In this document: positions 31,160 to 44,845 of the stretch, piece by piece | How the letters are laid out: every line of letters starts with the position of its first letter | Position numbering within the stretch: position 1 is the first letter of the stretch | Assembly (NCBI GenBank): GCA_017654935.2 | Contig: CM065710.1 | Coordinates: forward strand, 7,447,935 to 7,511,934 | Source of the DNA: Phymorhynchus buccinoides | Taxonomy: Eukaryota; Mollusca; Gastropoda; Neogastropoda; Raphitomidae | Reading direction: 5' to 3' | Length of the DNA: 64,000 bases | Translations under genes and position numbers: made by a program | The notes under the pieces: generated by a model | Database searches by the model: none | What the model was told of the DNA's origin: nothing | Seen by the model: the letters and a program-made list of their open reading frames with translations, nothing else

Positions 31160-31526
31160 TGTGTGTATATATACGCGCGCCACGACAGTGCGCGCGCACG
31201 GCACACACACACACCAAATCCACAAACCAAGGTCACGTCCTTGAGCCAAGCCCTCTCTGTCTCTAAATCTCACTCTCTCGTCTCTCTCTCTCTCACTCTC
31301 TCTTCTCTCTCTCTCTCTTATCTCTCTCTCTCTATCTCTCTGTCTCACTCACTCACTCACTCACTCACTCACTCCATTTTTTCTCTTTCAGGATTTGTCG
31401 CTTTGGAGTCACGTGGGGAACTGCCTGCAGCCAATCCGGCGTGCCCTCAGCCTCGCCCGGGAGGGGAGGTAACCACCTCCGGCCCCACCAATTCTCCAGA
31501 CAGTAAGTGAAGAAAAAAAGAAACAA

Positions 31527-31569
<43 letters not shown>

Positions 31570-31660
31570 GCACGCACACACGCACACGCACGCACGCACG
31601 CACGCATACACACATGCGCACGCGCGCGCACACGCACACACACACACACACGCACAAAAA
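31160..31660 (+). repeat. Degenerate CT tract, CTCA tract, GC-rich segment and CA/CG tract
   Basis: Counterpart of 3655-4095. The CT tract here (31255-31345) is shorter and broken by many single-base changes, whereas the one in B is long and pure. Confidence 0.85.
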
Positions 31661-31719
31661 GCAAACATTATTTCTTATTTAATGTACCATCTGAAAACAA
31701 ATGTTTTGACTTGACTTCA

Positions 31720-32195
31720 TACCGGGTGGTGGGTCTTTTGTACAAATAGTTCCCCCACCTTCTGGAAGCCATTAAAAAACAACCCAGAGTTACGTATGTC
31801 TTGTTAAAAATTCGGGACTTGCTTGTAACTTCCTCTAATCTGTCACTCTCTTTGACTCTGCCTTTTCCTCTTTGCTTGCTGTCATCTACTATCTTTCTGG
31901 TTTACCGGTCCATTCTCCTGTCTTTTTTGTCACGAAACGCTTTCAAAAAACATTTCCTCCTCCAGCCAGAAGTCGGACTTGCTGGGCCTAACTATTTCTT
32001 AGTTAGGCGCATAACGACAGCATGACGCATCTGCGCTCATTTTCCTGCCTTTTTTTTTCAAGAAACACTTTGAAGTGGAAGATACATGCACAGAACTTCC
32101 AGAAGTTGGGGGAACCATTTGTAGAAAAGCTCCCCTGGTATTTTTTGTCGATTAGAATATATGTGTGAAAAGTTCCAGGGGGTGGGGTGAGGTGG
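31720..32195 (+). repeat. Dispersed repeat R1 (contig C)
   Basis: Counterpart of 4150-4620 with 1-2-bp indels in homopolymers. Confidence 0.7.
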
Positions 32196-32249
32196 AGTGG
32201 GGGTGCATTTGATAGTTAAAAAGCAAGAACAAAGCAAAACAACAACAAT

Positions 32250-32285
<36 letters not shown>

Positions 32286-32467
32286 GCAGACCAAAAAACA
32301 ACAAGAAAAAAACGAACGGTTTAGATAGGAACCAACTTTGAAAAGTAAACACTAACTTTTTTTTACGCAAAAATACTTTCTCGGAAATCTGCACTTGTTC
32401 TTGTAGCCTTTCATATCACCACAAGATGAATGATGTCTTCTGGCCTTCACACATAGTGATACTACTA

Positions 32468-33645
32468 CTGGCAAAAAGTTAAGGTCCAGCTCTCATTTTG
32501 ACGTCCTTTCTTGTTATTGTAATTAATAGACCTGAAACAAATTAGCAATTACCCAAACCCTGTTGCAAACATTGACCAGACACACCTCAATGGATGCACA
32601 ACACCAAACAACTCAATGCTTTACAAGACGGGGTTCAGCTGCACGTGCCAAAAGCATGACAAATCTGCAATCTGTGTGGCTGTGGTAGCAAATGTGTTTG
32701 AAAAAAGGGGCGAAGTGTCCATGTTGGTTCATGATGAACACATTTCAGCCGTCTTTGGCTATAAATCAGTAGACTGAATAGCCTTTCAAGCCAGTTCAAA
32801 AAGCATGGCTCATAGGCAAAGACTGGACACTGCAGATCGTGGACGCGCCTTAGCGTTGATTGACGAGGGGATTTCTGGCCGCGAGGTTGCCAGGCTCAAC
32901 GTGTCTCACTCCGTTATCCAACGTCTCTTAGAGAGGTTCCAGGATCGGTCACGACCAGGTCGTCCTCGGTGTACCAACAGACAGGATGACCGATTCCTCA
33001 TGCTGTCCGCTCTACGCAATCGGACCGTCACCTCATCCACCCTGAGGCGTGAGCTCATGCAGGCTTCGAACGTCAATGTCATCATAAGGACAGTTTGCAA
33101 CCGTTTGCACGAGTTCTCGCTGTCTTCCCGGAGACCAGCAGTCCGAGTACCCCTAACTCCAGGTCACCACAGAGCCTGTGCAGACTGGACGTGTCGTGGA
33201 CGATTATCTACAGCAACAGGGGATCATCAAGATGCAGTGGCCATCTCGTTCACCCGATCTGGCTCCAATTGAGCACCTTTGGGATGTCCTTGGCCGGAGG
33301 GTAGCCAACAACCACCCCCCTCCTGTTGACGTGGCCCAGCTCATTCTTTTCCTTCAGCAGGAGTGGCAGGCCATACCGCAGGACACTCTACGGACCCTGG
33401 TGGACTCCATGCGTCGACGCTGCGCTGAATGCCTGGCAGCAAACGGTGGCCACACGCGGTACTGAGTGGAGGGTGACTGGACATTAAAGCTCACTGTTCG
33501 CGTCCGAATTGTTGATTTCGTTCAATGTTGAAATGAATTTGTTGTTGAATAAATTTTGATCATTCTGAAACAGGTTTTCTTGAAATTTGCTGTGGTGTTG
33601 TGGTCTGGGAGATGTCATTGGAAGTGGCCCTTAACTTTTTGCCAG
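32468..33645 (+). mobile_element. Tc1/mariner element, internally deleted (contig C)
   Basis: Same ends, same TA target sites and same internal deletion as 4902-6078; 1178 bp. Sharing of one deletion derivative at one site is expected for alleles. Confidence 0.93.
32805..33465 (+). pseudogene. Tc1-type transposase remnant (contig C)
   Basis: Differs from 5238-5898 by a few substitutions (for example IIRTV for IRRTV, HHRACAD for HHRARAD, LILFLQQ for LIFFLQQ). The same central part with the catalytic Asp residues is missing. Confidence 0.9.
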
Positions 33646-33859
33646 TACTATATGTTGTTTATTAGTAATCGGGTATTTCTTGGTATTGCACTACCTCCAG
33701 GATCGACCTACAATCTTTACATTTAAAAAATGTCCCCTCTGTATGCCTACCTGTTTCATCCAGGTCGGTGGACTTAAAACACATTTCTGTCTGTCTTATG
33801 TCCTTAACTTTTAAATTAAAAACCGTTATAACATGTTCCCAACATTTCTGAACCTAGGC

Positions 33860-34655
<796 letters not shown>

Positions 34656-34738
34656 GTCAAGTCAAAATTTTATTTAAAGATGGACATTGAATAAGCAAAC
34701 ATACATGCTTTTTTCCCCATCAAGCCATCTATAAACTT

Positions 34739-35526
34739 AAAGTTATTCAGTTTCTTTCTTAGGCTCACAAACTTAAATATTGGACACAAAACAAGTTTTT
34801 TTCAAGCAAACTATATAAATATAAGAGGAAAGTTTAATGGTGTGGTTGTTTTTTCTTCTTCAATTCTTGTACGTTTATATTATACTTGGAAGAAGGAAAG
34901 CGCATCAGTCTACTTGATCCAGGCACACCTCTCTACATTCCTCCTCACTGGGAGTATGTTGGTGTTTACTACGATTTCTATGACCTCCCTTATTGAATCC
35001 TTCACTGGATCCACCAACATGGCATCCCATCTCTTCTACTCTCTTCGAGGGATTGTAACTTTAGAACATTATTATTTTTGTTATTTTACACAAGATTGTT
35101 ACCATTTCTTTTGAATTAAGTGCTGGTTTGCTTTTATTGTGGACTTTCAATCTGGTGCAAAGAGGACAACCTTTCTCTTGTAGAAAGTCTTCTAGCTCAG
35201 TTTGAATGTTCACTGTGGACATACTTTGCAGGCCGATATGCAGACTGAAGAGTCTTTCTCAAAGACGAAACAGCTGTCTTTGCATAGGCATTGTCTATTC
35301 CCCCATTGGGAGAAAAAGTAAATCAGCACATTATTTTATTTTATTCTTTTCAGAACACAGAATAAATTGTAAAGTTAAAATTAAAGTTATTCAGTTTCTT
35401 TCGTAGGCTCACAAACTTAAATATTGGACACAAAACAAGTTTTTTTCAAGCAAAATATATATATAAGAGGAAAGTTTAATGGTGTGGTTGTTTTTTCTTC
35501 TTCAATTCTTGTACGTTTATATATAG
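34739..35526 (+). mobile_element. Penelope/retrozyme-like element with direct terminal repeats (contig C)
   Basis: Terminal repeats at about 34739-34884 and 35382-35526. The interior matches 7324-7816, with a restored 'tcccccattgggagaaaa' that is shortened in B. Confidence 0.7.
35237..35286 (+). ncRNA. Type I hammerhead ribozyme (contig C)
   Basis: Identical to 7676-7725 over all 50 positions. The flank is GGCCGA instead of GACCGA, which allows three further pairs with GGC on the 3' side across a 2-nt bulge. Confidence 0.9.
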
Positions 35527-35552
35527 TAAAAAAAAAATATAAAAACATATAC

Positions 35553-35592
<40 letters not shown>

Positions 35593-35604
35593 AAACATTG
35601 ACAG

Positions 35605-35657
35605 GCAACACCAATCAGAACATGTTGGATCTCTACGCAAACGTCTACCACGGAGAT
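35605..35657 (+). CDS. Expansin-like protein, first recognisable exon (contig C)
   Basis: Identical in sequence, splice sites and phase to 8038-8090. Confidence 0.7.
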
Positions 35658-35659
35658 GT

Positions 35660-35964
35660 GAGTATCCCCCCTCACTTTTATTTGTTTGTTTATTTGTTTG
35701 AAGGGAATTTTAGCGTCCAATCAGTCGTAGACTGTTACGTACGATATTCCCGAAGACAGTGGGGTCTTCCAGGGGATGAAGGGGGTGAAGTGGCGATGAG
35801 ACAATGGTCTAGAGACGTGGCAGCCGCCGTGGATGATTCTGGTAACATCGCGGACCCTTGAACTAGGGGTTCGCCGTCTGAAACTGGATCATTCGGGCAG
35901 AGTCTGGTTTGGGTGTTGTTCCTGTCCTTGATGCTTAGGGTGGAATCAGCATCGTCGTCGCGGG
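35660..35964. other. GC-rich intron segment, unassigned (contig C)
   Basis: Counterpart of 8093-8390, with about a 10-bp length change near 35897-35915. No gene recognised. Confidence 0.4.
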
Positions 35965-36336
35965 AAGCATTGTGAGACAGCCCGTAGGTTGTTCGGAGCA
36001 TTGTGAGACAGCCCGTAGGTTGTTCGAAGCATTGTGAGACAGCCCGTAGGTTGTTCGAAGCATTGTGAGACAGCCCGTAGGTTGTTCGAAGCATTGTGAG
36101 ACAGCCCGTAGGTTGTTCGAAGCATTGTTCGAGAGACAGCCCGTAGGTTGTTCGAAGCATTGTGAGACAGCAGCCAGTAGGTTGTTCGAAGCATTGTGAG
36201 ACAGCCCGTAGGTTGTTCGAAGCATTGTGAGACAGCCCGTAGATTGTTCGAAGCATTGTGAGACAGCCCATAGGTTGTTTGAAGCATTGTGAGACAGCCC
36301 GTAGGTTGTTCGAAGCATTGTGAGACAGCCTATAGG
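35965..36336. repeat. 31-bp minisatellite, about 12 units (contig C)
   Basis: Same unit as 8391-8765, but the variant units differ and sit at different positions (insertions near 36128 and 36170), showing independent unit changes on the two copies. Confidence 0.93.
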
Positions 36337-36780
36337 CCGTCGATCCCAATACCCTCTGTACTTGTCCGTGGTTGCTGGTTGCTAACCCCTCCTCTCCCAA
36401 AGGCCGTCTTCAGGACCACCACCGGGCGGCCTTCTCCATACCGGAATGCTGGTGTCGTCGACACACGGGCGGGAGACACACTTCGAGTCGAACAGTCTCT
36501 GCAGGCAGATGTGATTCCCCCCAGTATAGAGGCCCTCCACCTCCGGTGTACCCGGAGCAGCTACTGGGCATCGGCGTCTGCTGCAGAGATTATCCAAGTC
36601 ACCGTACGTCGCCCCATCAGCATGCCAAGTCAGCCAACATCCGCAGTGAGGGAGGATGACTGTGCCGCCCTTTCTGCTGCCTGCCACTCAGCAGAACTTC
36701 AAGTGCTAATGCCACCTCACACTCGGAATGTTACGTGTATGTGTTTCATTGCCTTTCATTTGGAGACTGATTCTTGACCG
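36337..36780. other. GC-rich intron segment, unassigned (contig C)
   Basis: Counterpart of 8766-9204. Open plus frame 36289-36777 without recognised domain. Confidence 0.35.
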
Positions 36781-36940
36781 TGAAATGAAGCAAATTTCAG
36801 TTAAATTTGCCCATGAGACGAATGCTGAACATTAACACTCGTCTCATGGGCAAAATGTGACTGAAATTTGCTTCATTTCATGAGATAATCGGCATGGGCT
36901 TCTTACCCGCCCATGGGCTTTTTACCCCGTCTTACCCTAT
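36781..36940. mobile_element. Palindromic TA MITE, left-truncated (contig C)
   Basis: Counterpart of 9205-9365, same truncation point. Confidence 0.8.
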
Positions 36941-37064
36941 TGTTTTGTTTTCTGTGTCGTTTGAAATAAAAAGGGATATTTTGTTGAAATATCACACGTT
37001 TTGTTTTGTCTCGTCAATAAAAGAAAAAAGGCCACTTTGTACTTGTGTGTTTGTATGGTGTTTT

Positions 37065-38444
37065 GTAATAGGTGCCCCAGAACGAGCATAGCCAAGTAAC
37101 TACGCATTGTTTATAAATAAGTTATGCTTACAATAAAATAACGCCACTTTGCACTTGTGTATGTATTTGTATTTGTATTGTGTTTTGTCATTGGTGCCCT
37201 GGAACGAGCATTATTCAGTAACTACGCATTGTTCATAAAGTGTTATATTTATGCTCGTTATGGGGCTCATCATTATTACATAGGTATTATTAAGGTACTC
37301 TATTATTGCAGCCAGGAAAACACATGCATGTAGATTGTGCGCATTGTTGATAAAGCGTTACACTTATGCTCGTTCCAGGGCTCATAATTAAGGTCAGGCA
37401 TACTGATACACACACATTAGCTATCTGCACTTCACACATTGAGTGTCATACTTATGACTTTATGCTCGTTCCAGGGCATGTGGTACGGTGAATAAATAAA
37501 GGTCAGACCAGGAATGCATCTTCACACATGAGTGTTATACTTATGCTCGTTCCATGGCACCTAGGCTACTACAGTGAAGGTAGGTAGATCAAGCTATCTT
37601 CACACATGAGTGTTATACTTATGCTCGTTCCAGGGCACCTATTACGGCGAAGGTCAGGTAGTGCAAGCTATCTTCACACATGAGTGTTATACTTATGCTC
37701 GTTCCAGGGCACCTATTACGGCGAAGGTCAGGTAGTGCAAGCTATCTTCACACATGAGTGTTATACTTATGCTCGTTCCATGGCACCTAGGCTACTACAG
37801 TGAAGGTAGGTAGAGCAAGCTATCTTCACACATGAGTGTTATACTTATGCTCGTTCCAGGGCACCTATTACAGCGAAGGTCAGGTAGTGCAAGCTATCTT
37901 CACACATGAGTGTTATACTTACGCTCGTTCCAGGGCACCTATTACGGCGTAGGTAGGTAGTGCAAGCTATCTTCACACATGAGTGTTATACTTATGCTCG
38001 TTCCAGGGCACCTATTACGGCGAAGGTAGGTAGTGCAAGCTATCTTCACACATGAGTGTTATGCTTACGCTCGTTCCAGGGCACCTATTACGGCGAAGGT
38101 AGGTAGTGCAAGCTATCTTCACACACGAGTGTTATACTTATGCTCGTTCCAGGGCACATATTACGGCGAAGGTAGGTAGTGCAAGCTATCTTCACACATG
38201 AGTGTTATGCTTACGCTCGTTCCAGGGCACATATTACGGCGAAGGTAGGTAGTGCAAGCTATTTTCACACATGAGTGTTATACTTACGCTCGTTCCAGGG
38301 CACCTATTACGGCGAAGGTAGGTAGTGCAAGCTATCTTCACACATGAGTGTTATACTTACGCTCGTTCCAGGGCACCTATTACGGCGAAGGTAGGTAGTG
38401 CAAGCTATCTTCACACATGAGTGTTATACTTACGCTCGTTCCAG
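37065..38444 (+). repeat. Tandem array of exon 2 acceptor edge (contig C)
   Basis: About 13 conserved units as in 9490-10868, but the order of unit variants differs (for example two 'ggcgaaggtcaggtag' units near 37640 and 37715, and a 'cacacacgag' unit at 38123), as expected when arrays exchange or slip. Confidence 0.92.
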
Positions 38445-38594
38445 GGCACCTATTACGGCGAAGGTCAGGACGGCGCGTGCACGTATGACCAGGCTGGATT
38501 CCCGGCTGTAGGATTGTCCAATCAAATCGACGCCCTGGTTGCCCTGAACCATATCATCTGGCACAACTCTAAGGCCTGCGGAATGTGCTTCAAG
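38445..38594 (+). CDS. Expansin-like protein, exon 2 (contig C)
   Basis: Identical protein and splice sites to 10869-11018 (GTYYGEGQDGAC to CGMCFK). Confidence 0.92.
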
Positions 38595-38929
38595 GTAAGT
38601 GTGGAGTCAAGTCAAATCAAGACTACTTTTATTATCTCACTTAGGAGAACTTTGGTTGCGGGTGCAACACACACACCCAGCACCACGAAAGGGACATCAA
38701 GTCGCTGGGCTAGTTTCTCACAACAGGCTTGCAAAGTCAAAAATCTCATTAAAAAAAAATCAACTTTGAGTTATGGGTAATTTCGTGCTCTCTAACATCT
38801 CTTATATCCATAAAGGGTAATCTTTAATATGAGCTCTAAATATTCCAAAATAATATTATTATTATTGATGAAAATGACACCAAGTACAAAGATGATTTTA
38901 CAGTGATGTCGTTAATGGTGATAATAATA

Positions 38930-39577
38930 ATTATGTGAAGGTGATGATGATGATGATGGTGATTATGATGATGATGATGATGATGATGATGATGGTGATT
39001 ATGACAATACCGATGATGATGATGATCACCGTGATGATGATGATGATCATAATCATGATGATGCTTATGATGATGATGTTGATTACGATGATTATGAAAA
39101 TACAATTGACAGTGATAATGATGGTGATGATAATCATCGTCAGCACCATCATGACGATGATAATGATGATGGTGTTGATGACGATGATGGTGATATGACA
39201 ATGCCGATGACAGTGATAATGATAATGATGATAATCACTACAATGACGATTATGATAACGACGATGATTATGACAATACTGATGACAGTGATATGATGAT
39301 AATCACCTTGATGGTGACCATGACGATGATGATGATGATAATCACGGTGATGGTGATTATGACAATACTGATGACAGTGATAATGATGATAATCACCTTG
39401 ATGGTGACCATGACGATGATGATGATAATAATCACGGTGATGGTGATCATGACAATACTGATGGCAGTGATAATGATGATGATAATCACCTTGATGGTGA
39501 CCATGACGATGATGATGATGATGATGATGATAATCACGGTGGTGATGATGACGATAATGATGATGATGACGTCACAG
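38930..39577 (+). repeat. GAT array (contig C)
   Basis: Counterpart of 11350-11997 with a 3-bp addition near 39540 and other small length changes. Confidence 0.9.
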
Positions 39578-39678
39578 GTCAAGGGAAACTGGTTCCGGTT
39601 TAGGAAATGACCCCATAGACGGAGAATACATCGTGTTCATCAAAGACCTCTGCCCTCATGGAGACTGCAGCAAAGATG
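39578..39678 (+). pseudogene. Expansin-like protein, exon 3 with 1-nt frameshift (contig C)
   Basis: 101 nt instead of 100: 'caagggaaactgg' where B has 'caagggaactgg' (extra A at about 39588). Splice sites are intact. Translation becomes VKGNWFRFRK-stop, ending at about 39609, so a transcript from this copy would lose the rest of the barrel and the whole CBM63-like domain. The extra base is in a 2-to-3 A run, so sequencing or polishing error is a real possibility. Confidence 0.85.
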
Positions 39679-40880
39679 GTAAGAATACACACATAATACA
39701 TCGTGCTCATCAAAGACCTCTGCCCTAATGGAGCTTGCAGCTAAGATGGTAAGAATACACTCATAATACATCGTGTTCATCAAAGACCTCTGTCCTAATG
39801 GAGCCTGCAGCTAAGATGGTAAGAATACACTCATAATACATCGTGTTCATCAAAGACATCTGCCCTAATGGTGACTGCAGCAAAGATGGTAAGAATACAC
39901 ACATAATACATAGTGTTCATCAAAGACATCTGCCCTCATGGAGCAAAGATGGTGAGAATACACACATAATACATCGTGTTCATCATAGACCTCTGCCCTC
40001 ATGGAGCAAAGATGGTAAGAATATACACATAATACATCGTGTTCATCAAAGACATCTGCCCTAATGGTGACTGCAGCAAAGATGGTAAGAATACACACAT
40101 AATACATAGTGTTCATCAAAGACATCTGCCCTCATGGAGCAAAGATGGTGAGAATACACACATAATACATCGTGTTCATCATAGACCTCTGCCCTCATGG
40201 AGCAAAGATGGTAAGAATATACACATAATACATCGTGTTCATCAAAGACCTCTGCTCTAATGGAGCCTGCAGCAAAGATGGTAAGAATACACACATAATA
40301 CATCGTGTTCATCAAAGACCTCTGCCCTAATGGAGCCTGCAGCAAAGATGGTAAGAATACACACATAATACATCGTGTTCATCAAAGACCTCTGCCCTAA
40401 TGGAGCAAAGATGGTGAGAATACACTCATAATACATCGTGTTCATCAAAGACCTCTGCCCTCATGGAGACTGCAGCAAAGATAGTAAGAATACACATATA
40501 ATACATCGTGTTCATCACAGACCTCTGCCCTAATGGAGCCTGCAGCAAAGATGGTAAGAATACACTCATAATACATCGCGTTCATCAAAGACCTCTGCCC
40601 TAATGGAGGCTGCAGCAAAGATGGTAAGAATACGCTCATAATACATCGTGTTCATCATAGACCTACGGTTGTAGTATGTGGACCATGTTATCTTGTATTG
40701 TCTTATCAAGTGTATACTATTCGTTATTTTCTTATTTTAGTCTGTTTTATTTATATTTCAATTTGTAAAGCGCACAGAGCATACTGATAGTGTGGATTGA
40801 TAGCGCTATATCAAATAAAATCATTATTATAGACCTCTGCCCTAATGGAGCCTGCAGCAAAGATGGTAAGAATACACACG
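39679..40880 (+). repeat. Tandem array of exon 3 donor edge (contig C)
   Basis: Same units and order as 12098-13305, including the interrupted unit. One 'actcataat' is lost at the last unit (about 40875). Confidence 0.93.
40662..40832 (+). mobile_element. Retroelement-tail insertion in exon 3-edge array (contig C)
   Basis: Counterpart of 13080-13250 at the identical site. Confidence 0.65.
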
Positions 40881-40979
40881 GAACACGCCATTGTAATACA
40901 ACAATGCAATAAAGAATACTTCGTATTCCTCAAACACCTGTTATAATAGAGCATGCAGTAAATATGGTTTGAATACACA

Positions 40980-41170
40980 TCACTTCCCCGTGGGGATACC
41001 GGGGGGGGGGGGGGGGGGGGTCTTTTGTAAAAATAGTTCCCCCACCTTCTGGAAGCTTTGTGCTTGTAACTTCCTCTAATCTGTCACTCTCTTTGACTCT
41101 GCCTTTTCCTTTCTATCATCTACTATCTTTCGGACTTATTGGTCCATTCTCCTGTCCTTTTTTCCTTATA
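40980..41170 (+). repeat. R1 copy with G homopolymer (contig C)
   Basis: About 20 G, shorter than the run in B. Confidence 0.7.
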
Positions 41171-41254
41171 AATGGATTTCGGCTGTATATATATTTTTTT
41201 CCGATTCATTTTTTTTCACTAAGAAATGAGGGGAAAGAATCATGTTTGTTGAGT

Positions 41255-41712
41255 GCCTTTCAATTTCGTTGATGTGGGTAGAGGGAGTAGTGAGACTGTG
41301 ACGCATACATTGATGACGTATTTACAAAGGTCAGGAAGAGGACAATTTTTTTTTATTGTAACAAGGAGGAACCACAAATGACGTTACCATAGGAGTTTTT
41401 AAAATTTTAATTATAACCCAGTTGTTATTATGGGTGGGTGGAGGGAGTGGTGAGACTGTGATGCATACACTGGTGACGTATTTGGAGTGGTCACCAGGAG
41501 GACAATTTTTTTTTATTGTAACCGAGGAGCCAGTCCTGTGGGGAACCAAAAGTAACTTTACTATAGCAGGTTTTTTTAAAATTATAACCGAGTTGCTACT
41601 ATCCGAGGTCTATTTAGTAATGAAACAGTAGACCTTTGGCCGGGAACCAGTGCTTTCCTTTACTGTAACCGAAATTTCTTATAACCGAGTTTATTATAAA
41701 CGAGGAGTACTG
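41255..41712 (+). repeat. Duplicated pogo/Tigger-like terminal segment (contig C)
   Basis: Counterpart of 13690-14160. Ends 'aacgaggagtactg' + TA. Confidence 0.55.
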
Positions 41713-42358
41713 TATATTATACTGCATTGTATTGTACTGTATTGTATTGTACTATAATATACTGCATTATATTGTACTGCATTGCATTGTACTGTATTAT
41801 ACTGCATTGTATTGCATTGTACTGTACTGTATTCCAGGCAGTGTGGACTTTGCTCTCAATGGGGATGGTCGCTGGGACATAGACATTCAGGCAGTGCAGT
41901 GTGTGTTGTATTGTACTGTACTGTATTGTACTGTATTCCAGGCAGTGTGGACTTTGCTCTCAATGGGGATGGTCGCTGGGACATAGACATTCAGGCAGTG
42001 CAGTGTGTGTTGTATTGTACTGTACTGTATTGTACTGTATTCCAAGCAGTGTGGACTTTGCCCTCTATGGGGATGGTCGCTGGGACATAGACATTCAGGC
42101 AGTGCAGTGTGTGTTGTATTTGTACTGTACTGTATTGTACTGTATTCCAGGCAGTGTGGACTTTGCTCTCAATGGGGATGGTCGCTGGGACATAGACATT
42201 CAGGCAGTGCAGTGTGTGTTGTATTGTATTGTACTGTATTGTACTGTATTTCAGGCAGTGTGGACTTTGCTGTCAATGGGGATGGTCGCTGGGACATAGA
42301 AATTCAGGCAGTGCAGTGTGTGTTGTATTGTACTGTACTGTACTGTACTGTATTTCAG
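41713..42358 (+). repeat. Tandem array of exon 4 acceptor edge (contig C)
   Basis: Five partial units (pseudo-exon starts at 41838, 41942, 42046, 42151, 42255) before the real exon, as in B. The single-T insertions sit in different units in B and C. Confidence 0.94.
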
Positions 42359-42503
42359 GCAGTGTGGACTTTGCTGTCAACGGGGATGGTCGCTGGGACA
42401 TAGAAATTCAGGCAGTGCAGTGTCCAGTGGCCGACAACAAACTGCAGTATTCCTTCCAGGGTTCAAACCCCTGGTACATCAAACTGCAAGTAGCCAACTA
42501 CAG
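42359..42503 (+). CDS. Expansin-like protein, exon 4 (contig C)
   Basis: Identical protein to 14806-14950, with both splice sites intact. Confidence 0.92.
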
Positions 42504-42719
42504 GTCAGTAATTGTCCGTCTGTCTGTGTCAGTTTGTCCGTCTGTAGACTGTCTGTCCCTGCTAGGCTAGACGCCCAGTCCGGTTCAGTTGACGAAGGTC
42601 AGCCGCAGGATTGATTGATTGATTTAATTTATAGTCTGTTCACAACAATGGTCATATTAGACTTAAATATGTAAATTAATTCATTAAGCAAAAGAAAAGA
42701 AGAACAAAAAACAAATATT

Positions 42720-42925
42720 GAATTAAAATGGTGAAAAGTGTGTGTGTGTATGAATGTGTGTGTGTGTGTGTAAGTGTATGTGTGTGTGTACGCGTGCGTA
42801 TGTGTGTGTGTGCGAGTGTGTATGAATGTGTGTGTGTGTGTGTAAGTGTATGTATGTGTGTGTGTGTGTGTGTGTGTATGTGTGTGCGTGTGCGTGTGCG
42901 CATATGTATGTGAGTGTGTTCAGCA
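42720..42925 (+). repeat. TG/TA microsatellite (contig C)
   Basis: Counterpart of 15180-15370 with small length changes. Confidence 0.85.
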
Positions 42926-42984
42926 GCAGGATCCCCACAGCTTGTCCCGCAGCGCCACAGGCCTGGGCCATCATTTATACTTCG

Positions 42985-43424
42985 CGTTACTATATCCGGC
43001 GATCATGCTGAGAAACACTAGTCGTCCCTACGTGCAACGAACGATGCTGAATATGACTACATTGTGTTTTTTCTTGTTGCAGACTGCACCCTGAGCTATC
43101 CAGCAATCTTGTTCAGAAACACTATGCCTTCCTACGTGCAACGAACGATGCTGAAAATGACCACATTGTTTGTTGTGTTTTGCAGACGGCCCCCTGTGCT
43201 ATCCAGCAATCAAGTTCAGAAACACTCGACCTTCCTACGTGCAACGAACGATGCTGAAAATGACCACATTGTTGTTGTTTGTTTGCAAACTGCCCCCTCT
43301 GCAAGTGTAGAGTGGCACAGTGGTAACGCGTTCGCTTCGTGTCGAGTAAACCCGAGTTCGAACCTGGGTACAGGGGATTCTTCCTCTCACTTTACACTAC
43401 TAGGCCTTACGGTCTGAATGTGGA

Positions 43425-43455
<31 letters not shown>

Positions 43456-43893
43456 CGTGTGCCCATGCACGTAGCACACGTTAAACCCAGTGGCAACGAA
43501 AAAGTTGTCACTTGGTCAAACTTTACACCACCCCCATTTCCTTCCTCATCAATCACATACAAAAAATGTTTTTTAATGGGTGGCGCGCCTCTGGCTGCGA
43601 CGCGCTCTCCATGTGGGAGCAACCCGAATTTCACAGAGATGCCTCTGTGACTATAAAGTACCCAATACATATACAATTTTTAAAAACCTCTGCTATCCGG
43701 CAATCATGTTCAGAAACAGTAGACCTTCCTACGTGCAACGAACGGTGCTGAAAATGACTACATTGTTTGTTGTTTTTGGCAGAAATCCCCCTGTGCTGTC
43801 TGGCAATCCTGTTCAGAAACACTAGACCTTCCTGCGTGCAACGAACGATGCTGAAAATGACCACATTGTGTTGTTGCTGTTTGTTTGTTGCAG
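42985..43893 (+). repeat. Array of exon 5 acceptor edge (contig C)
   Basis: Counterpart of 15430-16344, with the same interrupted unit. Confidence 0.9.
43303..43686 (+). mobile_element. tRNA-derived SINE (contig C)
   Basis: Same 7-bp CCTCTGC flanks (43296-43302 and 43687-43693). 384 bp, since 4 bp (CATG) after box B are absent. Confidence 0.85.
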
Positions 43894-44069
43894 ACTGCCC
43901 CCTAACGAGGTGTCCATTCAGAGGAACGGTCAGTGGGAGTCGCTGGACAAGTCCAAGGACGGCTACTGGCTGCTGTCGGACAGGGTGGAAATTACCAACA
44001 CCCAAAACATCCCCGTCAGAGTGACCGCCATTAACGGGGAGCAACTCCAGGACACCATCCCTCAGCTAG
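43894..44069 (+). CDS. Expansin-like protein, exon 5 (contig C)
   Basis: Identical protein to 16345-16520, but downstream of the frameshift in exon 3 of this copy. Confidence 0.92.
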
Positions 44070-44271
44070 GTGGGTTCTCTTTCCCTTATCAACGCTAAAG
44101 GGGCCATCCACACTGCGTAAGATTCGATCCCAATGTGATCCGATTGCGAATTCATTTTGTGAAGCATGATTCTCGTGAAATTCTACTGTGTAAATGAATC
44201 TGACGAAATCCTACTAGTTTTGTTCACAATATATTTGTAGTCCCCCGTACACGAATCTGATTAAATATCTA

Positions 44272-44485
44272 GGGGAAGACGGGGTAAAAAGTGCATGGGC
44301 AGGTAAGAAGCCCATCCCAATTATCTCATGAAATAAAGAAAATTTCAGTCAAATTTGCCCATGAGACGAATGCTAGACATTAACGCTCGTCTCATGGGCA
44401 AAATGAGACTGAAATTTGCTTCATTTCATGAGATAATTGGGGTGGGCTTCTTACCCGCCCATGCGCTTTTTACCCCGTCTTCCCC
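44272..44485. mobile_element. Palindromic 214-bp MITE (contig C, first)
   Basis: Counterpart of 16725-16938, TA flanks kept. Confidence 0.9.
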
Positions 44486-44569
44486 TATTTAAAAAAAAAA
44501 ATCATCAGACATTTTATTTGATTCGTGTATCGTCTTCTTCTTCTTCGATCACTCAGTTTCCTGTCAATT

Positions 44570-44845
44570 ATGAGCGCAGATGCGTCATGCTGCCGTCATG
44601 CGCCTAAGTAAGAAATAATTAGGCCCAGCAAGTCCGACTTCGTCTGCAGGACATTTTTCTGGAAAGCGTTTCTTGAAAAAAGCCAAGAGAATGGACCGGA
44701 AAGGCAGAAAATATAGATGACAGCATGCACATGGAAAAAGGCAGTCATACAGGGTGACAGATTGTAGAGGAAGTTACAAGCACAGAACTTCCAGAAGGTG
44801 GGGGAACTATTTATACAAAAGACCCCCCCCCGGTATCCCCACGAG
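44570..44845 (-). repeat. R1 copy, inverted (contig C)
   Basis: Counterpart of 17020-17295. It has a small cluster of differences at 44640-44690 ('cgtctgcaggacatttttctgg') denser than elsewhere. Confidence 0.7.
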
